This document shows positions 16,398-27,135 of a DNA stretch of 64,000 nt, in pieces. Position numbers and translations under genes: made by a program. Below the pieces are notes generated by a model. The model made no database searches, had not been told where the DNA came from, and saw only the letters and a list, made by a program, of their open reading frames with translations. This DNA comes from Knoellia sinensis KCTC 19936 (GTDB lineage: Bacteria > Actinomycetota > Actinomycetes > Actinomycetales > Dermatophilaceae): positions 1 through 64,000 of the forward strand of contig NZ_AVPJ01000016.1 of NCBI RefSeq assembly GCF_000768705.1. Reading direction: 5' to 3'. The first letter of the stretch is position 1. The number at the start of each line of letters is the position of its first letter.

Positions 16398-17723
16398 GTG
16401 TCAAGAGACCTCGTCAGTGCTGACCACCCCTTCGGCCCCCAGACCCTCGCGTTCGGCGTCTTCTCGACCGATGCGAATGCGCCCCGCGTCGGCGTGCGCC
16501 TCGGTGATGACGTCATCGACGTGTCGACCCTTGCGGGAGCCGCGGGTCGCGAGGACCTCGCCGCCGCGTGGGCGACGCCGAGCCTCAACGCGTTCCTCGC
16601 GCTCGGGCACGAGGTCTGGGCCGACGCCCGCGCCTGGCTCACCGAAACGCTGGGCGCTGCGGTCGAAGGCGCCGACGACAGGCGTGCAATACCGTCCAAT
16701 TGGGTGAGTTCGGTACAGCCTGACGGGGTCGCCGGCGAGGGTGCGGGTGCGGGTGCGGGTGTGGATGCACTTGCGGCACACCGTCACTCGCTCGAGGACG
16801 TCACGCTGCACCTCCCCATCGAGGTTGCGGACTACGTCGACTTCTATGCCAGCGCTCACCACGCCAGCAACGTCGGCAAGATCTTCCGCCCCGACAACGC
16901 CGCGCTGCCGCCGAACTGGAAGCACCTCCCCATCGGCTACCACGGTCGCGCCGGCACGGTCGTCGTCGACGGCACCGACATCACCCGCCCGACGGGCCAG
17001 CGCAAGGCCCCGGCCGACCCGGCCCCCACCTTCGGCCCGAGCATCCGCCTCGACATCGAGGCCGAGCTCGGCTACGTCGTCGGCGGTGCCACGACCATGG
17101 GTTCCCGGGTCAGCGTCGACGAGGCCGCCCAGCACATCTTCGGCGTCGTCATCCTCAACGACTGGAGCGCTCGTGACATCCAGGCGTGGGAGTACGTCCC
17201 GCTCGGGCCCTTCCTCGGCAAGTCCTTCGGCACCTCGATCAGCGCGTGGGTCACGCCCCTGGCCGCGTTCGACTCGGCCCGCGTCGCACTTCCGCGGGAG
17301 GAGGGCGACCCTGAGGTCCTCGACTACCTCCGCGGCGGCGAGGGTGACGGTGTCGGTGCCGCGTTCGGCCTCGACATCCATGTCGAGGTCAGCCTCAACG
17401 GCACCGTGATCTCCCGCCCCGAGAACCGCGACATGTATTGGTCGCCCGCCCAGATGCTCGCCCACATGACGGTCAACGGTGCGAGCCTGCGCAACGGCGA
17501 CCTCTTCGGGTCCGGCACGATCAGCGGCGCCGAGAAGCCCACTCGCGGAAGCCTTCTCGAGCTTTCGTGGAGTGGCACCGAGCCGCTGACGCTCGACGAC
17601 GGCTCGACGCGCGGCTTCCTCGAGGACGGCGACACGGTGACGATGACCGCGTGGGCTCCCGGCCCGGATGGCACCCGCGTCGGCCTCGGCCAGGTCAGCG
17701 GAACGATCACGCCAGCCACCTGA
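16398..17723 (+). CDS. fahA: Fumarylacetoacetase with an in-frame repeat insertion
   Basis: This enzyme hydrolyses fumarylacetoacetate to fumarate and acetoacetate, the last step of tyrosine breakdown. The 441-aa product has an SH3-like N-terminal domain and the FAH core with HHASNVGKIFRP, YHGRAGTVV, ELGYVVGG and NDWSARDIQAWEYVPLGPF (metal and active-site residues). Between the domains, about residues 99-120 (IPSNWVSSVQPDGVAGEG) are encoded by an insertion of the CCAATTGGGTGAGTTCGG repeat plus GGTGCG hexamers and are absent from the usual family pattern. Start is GTG at 16398. Confidence 0.93.
   Translation: MSRDLVSADHPFGPQTLAFGVFSTDANAPRVGVRLGDDVIDVSTLAGAAGREDLAAAWATPSLNAFLALGHEVWADARAWLTETLGAAVEGADDRRAIPSNWVSSVQPDGVAGEGAGAGAGVDALAAHRHSLEDVTLHLPIEVADYVDFYASAHHASNVGKIFRPDNAALPPNWKHLPIGYHGRAGTVVVDGTDITRPTGQRKAPADPAPTFGPSIRLDIEAELGYVVGGATTMGSRVSVDEAAQHIFGVVILNDWSARDIQAWEYVPLGPFLGKSFGTSISAWVTPLAAFDSARVALPREEGDPEVLDYLRGGEGDGVGAAFGLDIHVEVSLNGTVISRPENRDMYWSPAQMLAHMTVNGASLRNGDLFGSGTISGAEKPTRGSLLELSWSGTEPLTLDDGSTRGFLEDGDTVTMTAWAPGPDGTRVGLGQVSGTITPAT
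16692..16764 (+). repeat. CCAATTGGGTGAGTTCGG repeat B1 plus GGTGCG microsatellite inside fahA
   Basis: CCGTCCAATTGGGTGAGTTC followed by GGTAC at 16692-16716 matches the intergenic copies at 47463, 51804 and 55685. It is followed at 16739-16764 by a run of GGTGCG-type hexamers encoding GAGAGAG. The frame of fahA stays open through both. Confidence 0.85.
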
Positions 17724-17740
17724 ACCGAGCCGTCCGCGGG

Positions 17741-18976
17741 CTAGTCGAACAGGCCCTTGACCCCGCTCGCGATGGCGCCGCCGGTGTCCTTGATCGAGTT
17801 CCAGCCCTCCTCGGCTGCCTTGCCCACGTCCGGCCCGTTCTCGAAGAACGAGTCGATCGCTCCGTCGCTGAAGATGGCCATGCCACCGCCCACGATGCCG
17901 CCGACCACCGCTCCCACGGCCGTGCCCGCAACCGGCACGACGGAGCCCACGGCGGCGCCGACGGCCATGCCTGTCCCCGCGCCCACGAGGAGGCTGCCAC
18001 CCTGCGACACGACGATCTGCGTCGTGGATTCACCCTCCTGGTAGTCGTTGTAGACACCGAGGCCAATCCCGACCGGGCCGAGGACCTTGCCGCCGATGCC
18101 GAGCAGCTTCGACAGCTTGCCCGTCGGTGCATGGTCAACGTTGCGGGCCTGCTTCAGCAGGTCCTCGGCCTCGTCGAGCTTGCCCTGGATCGCGAGCTTG
18201 TCGGCATTGAGCTTGGTCTCGTCGAGAGTCTTGAAGAAGATCCACTTGCGCTTCATGTAGCGATCCGGGTTCCGCTGCAGGTCATCGATCGCGTTCTTGG
18301 CCTCGGTGACGAGGTCGTCGGCCTTCTTCAACAGCGCGGACCGGTGCTTGAGTCCGGCGCTCACCGCCATTCCCGCCAGGACACCGTCACCCGTGAGATC
18401 GCCGAGGGTGAGGATCCAACTGGCGTGCTGGCCGACGGTGTACTTCTGCTGCAGGTCACGGCAGGCCTTGCCGTACTTGCGGTCGATGCGCGCAGCCTCC
18501 GTCTCGGCCCGGTAGTAGGCCTGCAGGAGGAGGACGTGGTCGTCGTAGGCCGTGACCTTGGCGTTGTGCTCGGCGACCTCCTCCTTCGTCCCGGTGAAGA
18601 CCTGCGGGGGCCGAGTCGGAGCGGGCCCGGGGTGCTCGATGATGAAGCTGGTGACGGTCAGCTTGTCCGTCCTGGCCGTCGAACGACAGGTGCTCATCTC
18701 GTTCTGGCACGTGCGTAGGGCGCCGGCAAAGGTGTCGAGATCCGTCGCCATGGTGGTGGCGGCCTTCGCCAGGTCGTCAGCCTTGTCGCGTGCGGTCTTC
18801 ATCTTCGCGCCGAACGCGTCCCCCGCTCCACAGTTCCACGTCGCGAGCCCGTCCTTGCGCGCCTCGTTGAACTCGTCGCCGGCGTCGCTGAGCTCGTCCT
18901 CCAGCTTGTCGCGCAGCCACGCCGCCGCCGACTCGATGTTGCCGGGCTTCCCCTTGATCTCGGTGTCTACGCTCAT
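17741..18976 (-). CDS. WXG100-like N-terminus plus glycine-zipper protein, putative ESX substrate
   Basis: The 411-aa product has an N-terminal helical hairpin (SAAAWLRDKLEDEL, ATWNCGAGDAFGAKM with a W-x-x-G turn, LAKAATTMATDLDTFAGAL), as in type VII substrates, then a helical middle. The C-terminal region (about 310-390) is rich in GxxxG motifs (GVYNDYQEG, GTGMAVGAAVGSVVPVAG, GAVVGGIVGGGMAIF) suited to membrane insertion. The ATG overlaps the stop of the upstream 99-aa gene. It could be a pore-forming effector or a surface protein; no immunity gene is evident. Confidence 0.7.
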   Translation of the reverse strand: MSVDTEIKGKPGNIESAAAWLRDKLEDELSDAGDEFNEARKDGLATWNCGAGDAFGAKMKTARDKADDLAKAATTMATDLDTFAGALRTCQNEMSTCRSTARTDKLTVTSFIIEHPGPAPTRPPQVFTGTKEEVAEHNAKVTAYDDHVLLLQAYYRAETEAARIDRKYGKACRDLQQKYTVGQHASWILTLGDLTGDGVLAGMAVSAGLKHRSALLKKADDLVTEAKNAIDDLQRNPDRYMKRKWIFFKTLDETKLNADKLAIQGKLDEAEDLLKQARNVDHAPTGKLSKLLGIGGKVLGPVGIGLGVYNDYQEGESTTQIVVSQGGSLLVGAGTGMAVGAAVGSVVPVAGTAVGAVVGGIVGGGMAIFSDGAIDSFFENGPDVGKAAEEGWNSIKDTGGAIASGVKGLFD

Positions 18977-19272
18977 GGCTTCGGCTTCATGATCTTGTTG
19001 ATCTCCTCCAGGGTCGCGGAGGCCTCTGCGTCGTCCCGGGCGTAGTAGCGGCGACTCTCTCGCACGAGGTCCGCCGCGGCCGTGCTCGAGGTCGAGACGT
19101 TGCCGGCGCTCGTGACGATCTGAGACAGCATCGCCGCGACGACCGCAGTCATCGGGCCGGCATCGATGCCCGCCGGCACTGATCCGGAGAGGTCCTCGAG
19201 CCCTTTGGCGCCGTCGTCCAGCCCCTTCGCGATGTCGGCCAGCACGTTGAGGTCGACGTCCACGTCAGCCAT
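18973..19272 (-). CDS. Small ESX-secretion-associated protein with YxxxD motif
   Basis: The 99-aa helical-hairpin protein (VLADIAKGLDDGAKGLEDLS, MLSQIVTSAGNVSTSSTAAA) ends with RESRRYYARDDAEAS, containing YxxxD, the general type VII secretion signal of EspC/PE-like proteins. The ATG at 19272 lies inside the end of the upstream gene and its TGA overlaps the ATG of the 411-aa gene, so the three are translated as a unit. It is the likely co-secreted partner of the large protein. Confidence 0.72.
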   Translation of the reverse strand: MADVDVDLNVLADIAKGLDDGAKGLEDLSGSVPAGIDAGPMTAVVAAMLSQIVTSAGNVSTSSTAAADLVRESRRYYARDDAEASATLEEINKIMKPKP

Positions 19273-19681
19273 GAGACTCACCCCTGTCCTGCAGGCCGGG
19301 GTCCAGGTCGAGGAACAGCAGGTCGTAGGGCGTCTCCTCCTGAAGTCGCTGCAACGCGGAGCCGTCGCACAACACCCAGGGGTTGCCCGGCAGGTAGTAG
19401 TCGTTGAGCCGGTCCGGCGCGGAGTACACGAAGAGCGCGGTGCGCCCGTCCTCAAGGGAGTGCAGGATGACGCGGCGGTGAGTCGGGTCGGTCTCGTCGG
19501 TCGTGGGGACATAGACGACCGGAGGGAAGCTCGCGAGGTAGTCCTCCAGCGTCTGTTCCCCTTCCCCGGCGGCCGATGGTCGACCCGCCGTCTCCGCCAC
19601 GCTCGGGGCCGGGGCCGATGCCGGCATGGGAGGCATCGGCGGAACGGGTGGCGCCACTGGCGGCTGCGGTCGATCGCTCAT
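19265..19681 (-). CDS. SAV_915/SseB-like protein
   Basis: The 138-aa product has a Pro-rich N-terminal 45 residues (PPVAPPVPPMPPMPASAPAP) and an SseB-like alpha/beta domain (PPVVYVPTTDE, DGRTALFVYSAPDRLND, YDLLFLDLDPG). Such proteins often accompany ESX-type gene sets in actinomycetes. ATG at 19681 is preferred because the upstream extension lacks a ribosome site. It overlaps the 99-aa gene by 8 bases. Confidence 0.65.
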   Translation of the reverse strand: MSDRPQPPVAPPVPPMPPMPASAPAPSVAETAGRPSAAGEGEQTLEDYLASFPPVVYVPTTDETDPTHRRVILHSLEDGRTALFVYSAPDRLNDYYLPGNPWVLCDGSALQRLQEETPYDLLFLDLDPGLQDRGESHG

Positions 19682-19731
19682 GGGTACTGCACTCCTCCTC
19701 AGATCAAGCACGAGTCAGGTTCTGCAACGAA

Positions 19732-20493
19732 TCAGGTTCGGGACAATGGGCTGCGCGCGGACTGGGAGTCGAGCCCCAGCTCGTGCGAGAGCCAGGCCGC
19801 CACGTCCTCCAGGTCGTGCGCCGTCATGGTGAGGTCCACGACGGCGTGGTGCCGGCCCAGCAAGGCCGATCGACGACGCCACGGCCACGGACACCGTTCG
19901 AAGCTCACGCCGTCCTTCATCCCGACGACGAGTCCCCAGGTCGAGCGCGTCGACACGGCCGTGACCTCGTGGCGCGGGCACCGCACCCGGCCCTCGCCCG
20001 ACTCGAGAACCAGCTCGTCGGCGGTGAGCCAGAAGCCGTGGTTGTTGCGCCGACTCGTGAGGCTGAGTGCGGCTCGGACCAGCCACCACAGTCCGACCAC
20101 ACCGACGATGATCCCCGGGAGGCGCAGGTCGAGACCCTGACGGATGCCGAGGAAGGCCAGCGTGAAGGCGCCCACCGCCAGTGCGAGGTCCACGGCGTTC
20201 GTGTGCCACCACTCGGGACTCCACGCGTGCACGCCCCTGGCCGGTTCCCCCTCGAAGGTGGACTCCCGCAGGGTGGGCAGGTGGCGCGTCACAGCGGCCG
20301 CGGCCGACAGCGCGAGGGTGAGGACGACGCCGACGAGCGTGTAGGCCACGAGCGTGCGCAGGAAGGTGTTCTCGCTGTCCACGGTGAACGCGGCCCAGGC
20401 GAGCAGGAGCCCGATCGCCGCGATGGCGGCATACATCGCCACGTGTCCCCACTTGTCGCGACCGTCGAAGGGACGTGTGGGGAGTTCGGACAC
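19732..20493 (-). CDS. Membrane protein of the ESX-like cassette
   Basis: The 253-aa product has four predicted membrane segments (residues 15-35, 47-70, 105-122, 127-147) then a cytosolic domain resembling a bacterial PH-like fold (WLTADELVLESGEGRVRCPR, VSTRSTWGLVVGMKDGVSFE). GTG at 20493 is chosen; upstream codons look noncoding. It is the first gene of the four-gene minus-strand cassette, 50 bp ahead of the next. Function unknown; a membrane anchor for the exported pair is a guess. Confidence 0.65.
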   Translation of the reverse strand: MSELPTRPFDGRDKWGHVAMYAAIAAIGLLLAWAAFTVDSENTFLRTLVAYTLVGVVLTLALSAAAAVTRHLPTLRESTFEGEPARGVHAWSPEWWHTNAVDLALAVGAFTLAFLGIRQGLDLRLPGIIVGVVGLWWLVRAALSLTSRRNNHGFWLTADELVLESGEGRVRCPRHEVTAVSTRSTWGLVVGMKDGVSFERCPWPWRRRSALLGRHHAVVDLTMTAHDLEDVAAWLSHELGLDSQSARSPLSRT

Positions 20494-20861
20494 GGAAGCG
20501 ACCCTAACGAAACGCACGAGGTGCGGCGATGGGGAGCACTCCCCGCGCGTCTGTCCACAGGGCCATGGGGACAAGCTGGGGACAGACGCACAACGCGTGT
20601 GGACAACCACCACGTTTCGGTGCACAACCCCCGTCCTGCCTGTGGATGAGCGAAGTTCTCGAGAAACTTTCGCCAAACCCCTTGTGGCGCAACGCAATTC
20701 GGGCGTAGAAATGACCCACGCACTCCCCTCGGGGAGAGCGGGACAACTCGGAGACGAGGGTCCACACAGCGGATCCGTCCGCTGCGAGAGCCAGGTGACG
20801 TGGCACTCGGGGCCGGAGACGACGAGATGTCGATTGGGATGTCACCACGACCCGATCACCC

Positions 20862-20898
20862 GAAGGGCCCTTGGAACTCATACTTCCGAGGGCCCTTC
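20862..20898 (+). terminator. Strong GC hairpin upstream of furA
   Basis: GAAGGGCCC and GGGCCCTTC form a perfect 9-bp stem around a 19-base loop. No convincing gene ends immediately upstream on either strand, so it may terminate an unannotated RNA or read-through; there is no clear U tract. Confidence 0.45.
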
Positions 20899-20924
20899 AC
20901 CTGTCCCCTGCCACGAGTTGACCC

Positions 20925-20988
20925 CGACTTATTGCCCGTTCGGCCAGTCGTCGCTGCCCTCCTCACTGGCCGAACGGGCAATAAGTCG
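20925..20988. repeat. CGACTT...AAGTCG inverted repeat, element A6
   Basis: This is a perfect 24-bp inverted repeat: left arm starts CGACTTATTGCCCGTTCGGC and the right arm ends GGGCAATAAGTCG; the loop is about 16 bases. It shares the outer 13 bases with elements A1-A5 but has its own inner stem. It ends 23 bp before the FurA operator. Confidence 0.85.
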
Positions 20989-21010
20989 AATGCAACGCGT
21001 CCACCACGCG

Positions 21011-21033
21011 TTTTCTTGACAGGTTCAAGAAAA
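21011..21033 (+). promoter_or_regulatory. FurA/CatR operator
   Basis: TTTTCTTGA and TCAAGAAAA form a perfect 9-5-9 inverted repeat 18 bp before the furA start. AT-rich palindromes at this position bind FurA/CatR in mycobacteria and Streptomyces, which represses furA-katG until oxidised. The sequence is seen; binding is inferred from family knowledge. Confidence 0.75.
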
Positions 21034-21050
21034 GGGGAGAGGGTGGACCG

Positions 21051-23773
<2,723 letters not shown>

Positions 23774-23823
23774 GGCGCCGACCCTCGAGGAGTTGCCACA
23801 CCGGCGCACCTCGGGTCGTGGCC

Positions 23824-23865
23824 GCGCTGTGCACTGCTGCGCTCCAGCGAAGCAGTGCACAGCGC
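23824..23865. terminator. GTGCAC-centred palindrome after katG
   Basis: GCGCTGTGCACTGCT and AGCAGTGCACAGCGC form a perfect 15-bp stem with a 12-base loop, 50 bp past the katG stop. It probably ends the furA-katG transcript, but it is also a relative of the two palindromes at 11798-11874, so it may be a repeat used as terminator. Confidence 0.6.
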
Positions 23866-23971
23866 CCCTTGAGGTTCCCCGGCGAGGGCTCGGGGCGAAC
23901 GTGCTCCGCTGCCCGGAAGCGACAGAGCCGGTGCTCCGGTCGAAATCGTTCCTGCTTTGAGGAACCGAAGG

Positions 23972-24009
23972 CACCTCCCGTGAGTCGTTCTTGTGGACGA
24001 AGGGAGGTG
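23972..24009 (+). promoter_or_regulatory. Hairpin covering the ribosome site of the serine hydrolase gene
   Basis: CACCTCCC (23972-23979) pairs perfectly with GGGAGGTG (24002-24009), and the latter is the ribosome-binding site 4 bases before the GTG at 24014. Folding would hide the site, so translation could be conditional. The pairing is seen; regulation is inferred. Confidence 0.4.
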
Positions 24010-24013
24010 TCGC

Positions 24014-25231
24014 GTGAGCGACGTCGAGATCCGGGACCTGTATGCCGCGTCGTACCTGCGGCCTTTGGTAGTCAGCCTGATCCTTCTGGTGACCGCGTGT
24101 GGCCCGGGCACGCCGAGCGATCGTGCCTCAACACTCGGCGCAACACCCGCCGCATCATCGAGCCAGCAGGCCGCGGATTTCCCGGTGTACGCCTTCGCCA
24201 ACATCAGTGCGGAACCTGTCTCGCAGGAGCGTGCCGAGGAGTTGCGCGCAGCGCTCGTCGAAGCGAGCCAACGGCTCGGCGGGGCGGGCATGTCAGCCAC
24301 AGTGTTGTCGCCGGCTGGCACGTGGAGCGGAGCTGTCGGCAAGGCGGACAGCAGCCGGCCCCTTGGCGTCAACGATCAGTTCGCCATCGCCAGCGTCACG
24401 AAGACGCTGCAGGCCGCCCAGGTGATGAAGCTGGTCGAGGGCGGCAGGTTGCGGCTCGATGATCCGGCGCAGAAATACCTTCCGGCAGACCTCAACTTCG
24501 ACACCAACGACGCGACGATCCGTCAGCTGATGGGGATGCGCAGCGGGCTCCCGGACTACTGGCCTGCAATCGAGCCGCTGGTTGCGAGCGATCGACAGCG
24601 AGTCTGGACCACCTCCGACCTGCTGGCCCAGGTCCCAGCAGGGCGCACGCCAGCGGGCACGACGCACGAGTATGCAGACACGAACTACCTGTTGCTCCAG
24701 CAGGTGATCGAGAAGCTCACTGGCCGCACGGTGGTCCAGGCCATGCGCGATGGCGGCGTCCTCGACATCGATGGGATCGAGCGGCTCGTCTATCAACCGG
24801 ATGAGCGACCGTCGGCACCCATGGCGCTCCCGAACGCCATGTCCCCAGCTGAGTGGGAGAAGGGCGGTGGCTACCTCCCCTCGATCGCCTCCGCGACGGG
24901 GTACAACCAGTTCGCCACGAACTCCCTGTCGCTGGCGCATTGGTGGCAGGCGCTCTGCTCAGGAAAGCTCGTCTCCCAGGACTCGCTGACCACGATGGCG
25001 ACCTTCGTCGATGACTACGGACTTGGGATGTTCCCCATCGCCGACCCGTACACCTCGTTCGGCCACCTCGGGGCGGACATCGGCTTCATCGCGTCGGCAG
25101 GCTGTCTGCCCGACAGCGGGTCGGTCGTGGTGGCCCTGAGCAACACCGGGGTCAAGGACGCCGCCATGATGCTTCCCTTGGTTGAGGCCGCAGAGTCTGA
25201 GGCAGGCACAGGCACAGGCACCAAGCCGTGA
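24014..25231 (+). CDS. Class C beta-lactamase/D,D-peptidase-family lipoprotein
   Basis: The 405-aa serine hydrolase has a hydrophobic N-terminus ending in lipobox LVTAC (about residue 29), SVTK as the S-x-x-K active site, YADTNYLLLQQVIEKLTGR as the Tyr motif (D where Asn is usual) and FGHLGADIGF as the third motif. It acts outside the membrane on peptidoglycan-like or ester substrates. GTG at 24014 follows GGGAGGTG. It is probably not a true beta-lactamase. Confidence 0.85.
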   Translation: MSDVEIRDLYAASYLRPLVVSLILLVTACGPGTPSDRASTLGATPAASSSQQAADFPVYAFANISAEPVSQERAEELRAALVEASQRLGGAGMSATVLSPAGTWSGAVGKADSSRPLGVNDQFAIASVTKTLQAAQVMKLVEGGRLRLDDPAQKYLPADLNFDTNDATIRQLMGMRSGLPDYWPAIEPLVASDRQRVWTTSDLLAQVPAGRTPAGTTHEYADTNYLLLQQVIEKLTGRTVVQAMRDGGVLDIDGIERLVYQPDERPSAPMALPNAMSPAEWEKGGGYLPSIASATGYNQFATNSLSLAHWWQALCSGKLVSQDSLTTMATFVDDYGLGMFPIADPYTSFGHLGADIGFIASAGCLPDSGSVVVALSNTGVKDAAMMLPLVEAAESEAGTGTGTKP

Positions 25232-25298
25232 GTCGGGAAGGTCGAGGGTTCTCGCGGAACGGGCCCGCGCCACCGCACTGCGGGCGTAGCGTCCAGCC

Positions 25299-27095
25299 AT
25301 GACGACCCAGACCGTCGACCGCCGCAGCCTTCTCAAGGGCGTGGCCGCCGCGACCGCAGCCCTCGCAGTGCCCCGCGCGTTCGACCCGGCCGCTGCCGCC
25401 GCGCCAGCCGCGAAGGGCGTCTTCGGCTATGGCGTCGCCAGCGGCGACCCGACCGCAGACGCCGTGGTGATCTGGACCCGAGCGACACCACCACCGAGGC
25501 GCAAGGGCGACCCCGTCGCTGCACCGGGCAGCGGTCTCGGCGCGTCGATCCCGGTGCGCTGGCAGGTGTCTCGGAACTCCCGGTTCACGCAGGTCGTGGC
25601 GCACGGCATGGTCATGACGAGCGCGGCCAGCGACCACACGGTGAAGGTCGACGTGGCAGGGCTCGACGCCTACACCCGCTACTACTACCGCTTCCAGAGC
25701 CTCGGCGAGTTCTCCCCCATCGGGCGCACCCAGACCGCCGGCGACATCGAGGGTGAGACGCATGCCCTGCGCATGGCCCTCGTCAGCTGCAGCAACTACA
25801 CGGGCGGGTTCTTCAACGCCTACCGCTCCATCGCGGAGCGCGACGACCTCGACTTCGTCCTGCACGTCGGCGACTACCTCTACGAGTACGGCAACGGAGC
25901 CGACCGCTACGGCCCGGACTCGCTGGTGGGCGTGCGTGACAGCCAGCCCGCCACCGAGACCATCGACCTCGAGGGCTATCGCCTGCGCCACGCCCTGCAC
26001 AAGGCCGACGCCGACCTGCAGGCCGCGCACCGCCAGCACCCCTGGATCACGATCTTCGACGACCACGAGGTCGCCAACAACGCGTGGGCGTCGGGCGCAG
26101 GCAACCACCAGGGCTCGGAGGGCGACTACCTCGCCCGCCGCGACCAGGCCATGCAGGCCTACCTCGAGTGGATGCCCTTCCGACTCCCCGACCAGTCGCA
26201 GTCGACGCCCCACCGCGGGACCCGCTTCTTCCGCCGGTTCACCTTCGGCGACCTCGGCGACCTGTCGATCGTCGAGACCCGGCAGAACCGCAGCGCCCCG
26301 ATCACTGTGCCCGGAGTGCCGTTCGAAGGCCGCGTGCCGATCGGCGTCAACCCAGCGATCGACGGGGCCCTCGCGCATCCGGGGCGTCACCTGCCCGAGC
26401 CGGAGCAGCTCGACTGGATGAAGGACGGCATCGCCGAGCAGGGCCGTCGCTGGCACCTCTTCGGCAACCAGGTGATGGTCTCGCCGGTGCTCTACCCGGG
26501 CGCTGTCCTGGGCGCTCCCGGTCTGACGTTCGTCAACGCCGACCAGTGGGACGGCTACACCGCCGACCGGACGAACCTGTTGACCCACGCTGCCGCTCAA
26601 CCCAGCGCCGTCGCCGGCGACCTTGTCGTGCTGACCGGCGACATCCACGCATCCTTCGCCTGCGACCTGCCCGTCGCCGCCTCACCCGGCAGCCCGTCCT
26701 ACACCTCCGCCGGCGTCGAGTTCACCTGCCCCAGCGTCAGTAGCGACGGCTTCTTCGAGGTCCTCGGCGGGATGCCGCAACTCGCCGGACAGCCGCCCGA
26801 GGTCGTCGCCGCGGCGACCCGTCAGGCCATCGGTGCCGCCCAGCAGCTCAACCCGTGGCTCCGCTACGTCGACGGCATCGGTCATGGCTACGCGCTCGTC
26901 GACGTCACGCCCGAGCGCGTGCAGGTCGACTACCACCACACGCCGGTGCCCACCAGCGCCCGACCTGATCCGCGCATCGTGCCCGGCCTGGTTCCGACCT
27001 ATGCCCGCAGTTTCCAGACGCTCGCCGGAAGTCGGCGCGCGACCTCCGCAGTGGGTCCGGTCGGTCCGCGATCGGATCGTCCGACGGGCGCCTGA
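25299..27095 (+). CDS. phoD: PhoD-family alkaline phosphatase/phosphodiesterase
   Basis: The 598-aa metallophosphatase is exported by Tat: DRRSLLKGVAAATAALAVP carries the twin arginines. After an N-terminal beta domain (FGYGVASGDPTADAVVIWTR) come the metal motifs SCSNYTGGFFNAYRSIAER, HVGDYLYEYG, FDDHEVANNAW and LTGDIHASF. It releases phosphate from phosphodiesters outside the cell, normally under PhoP control; no pho box is evident just upstream. The C-terminus is complete. Confidence 0.92.
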   Translation: MTTQTVDRRSLLKGVAAATAALAVPRAFDPAAAAAPAAKGVFGYGVASGDPTADAVVIWTRATPPPRRKGDPVAAPGSGLGASIPVRWQVSRNSRFTQVVAHGMVMTSAASDHTVKVDVAGLDAYTRYYYRFQSLGEFSPIGRTQTAGDIEGETHALRMALVSCSNYTGGFFNAYRSIAERDDLDFVLHVGDYLYEYGNGADRYGPDSLVGVRDSQPATETIDLEGYRLRHALHKADADLQAAHRQHPWITIFDDHEVANNAWASGAGNHQGSEGDYLARRDQAMQAYLEWMPFRLPDQSQSTPHRGTRFFRRFTFGDLGDLSIVETRQNRSAPITVPGVPFEGRVPIGVNPAIDGALAHPGRHLPEPEQLDWMKDGIAEQGRRWHLFGNQVMVSPVLYPGAVLGAPGLTFVNADQWDGYTADRTNLLTHAAAQPSAVAGDLVVLTGDIHASFACDLPVAASPGSPSYTSAGVEFTCPSVSSDGFFEVLGGMPQLAGQPPEVVAAATRQAIGAAQQLNPWLRYVDGIGHGYALVDVTPERVQVDYHHTPVPTSARPDPRIVPGLVPTYARSFQTLAGSRRATSAVGPVGPRSDRPTGA

Positions 27096-27135
27096 ACTCG
27101 GCTCCGAGAGCCACGGGGCCTTCTTGTTCAGCCTG

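Larger units (their letters stand above)
20494..21010. other. Noncoding stretch with DnaA-box-like sites and two hairpins
   Basis: No convincing gene is visible in this 0.5 kb. It holds CTGTCCACA (20551-20559), TGTGGACAA (20598-20606, complement of the actinobacterial DnaA box TTGTCCACA) and TGTGGATGA (20641-20649); a hairpin GAAGGGCCC (20862-20870)/GGGCCCTTC (20890-20898); and inverted repeat A6. dnaA, dnaN and parAB are absent, so it is not oriC. Confidence 0.5.

Noticed and set aside
20551-20649. Chromosomal origin oriC
   Set aside because: Too few boxes, no AT-rich unwinding region, and no dnaA, dnaN or parAB nearby.
24014-25231. True beta-lactamase
   Set aside because: The class C fold is present, but YAD in place of YxN and the lipoprotein anchor fit the general serine hydrolase group better.
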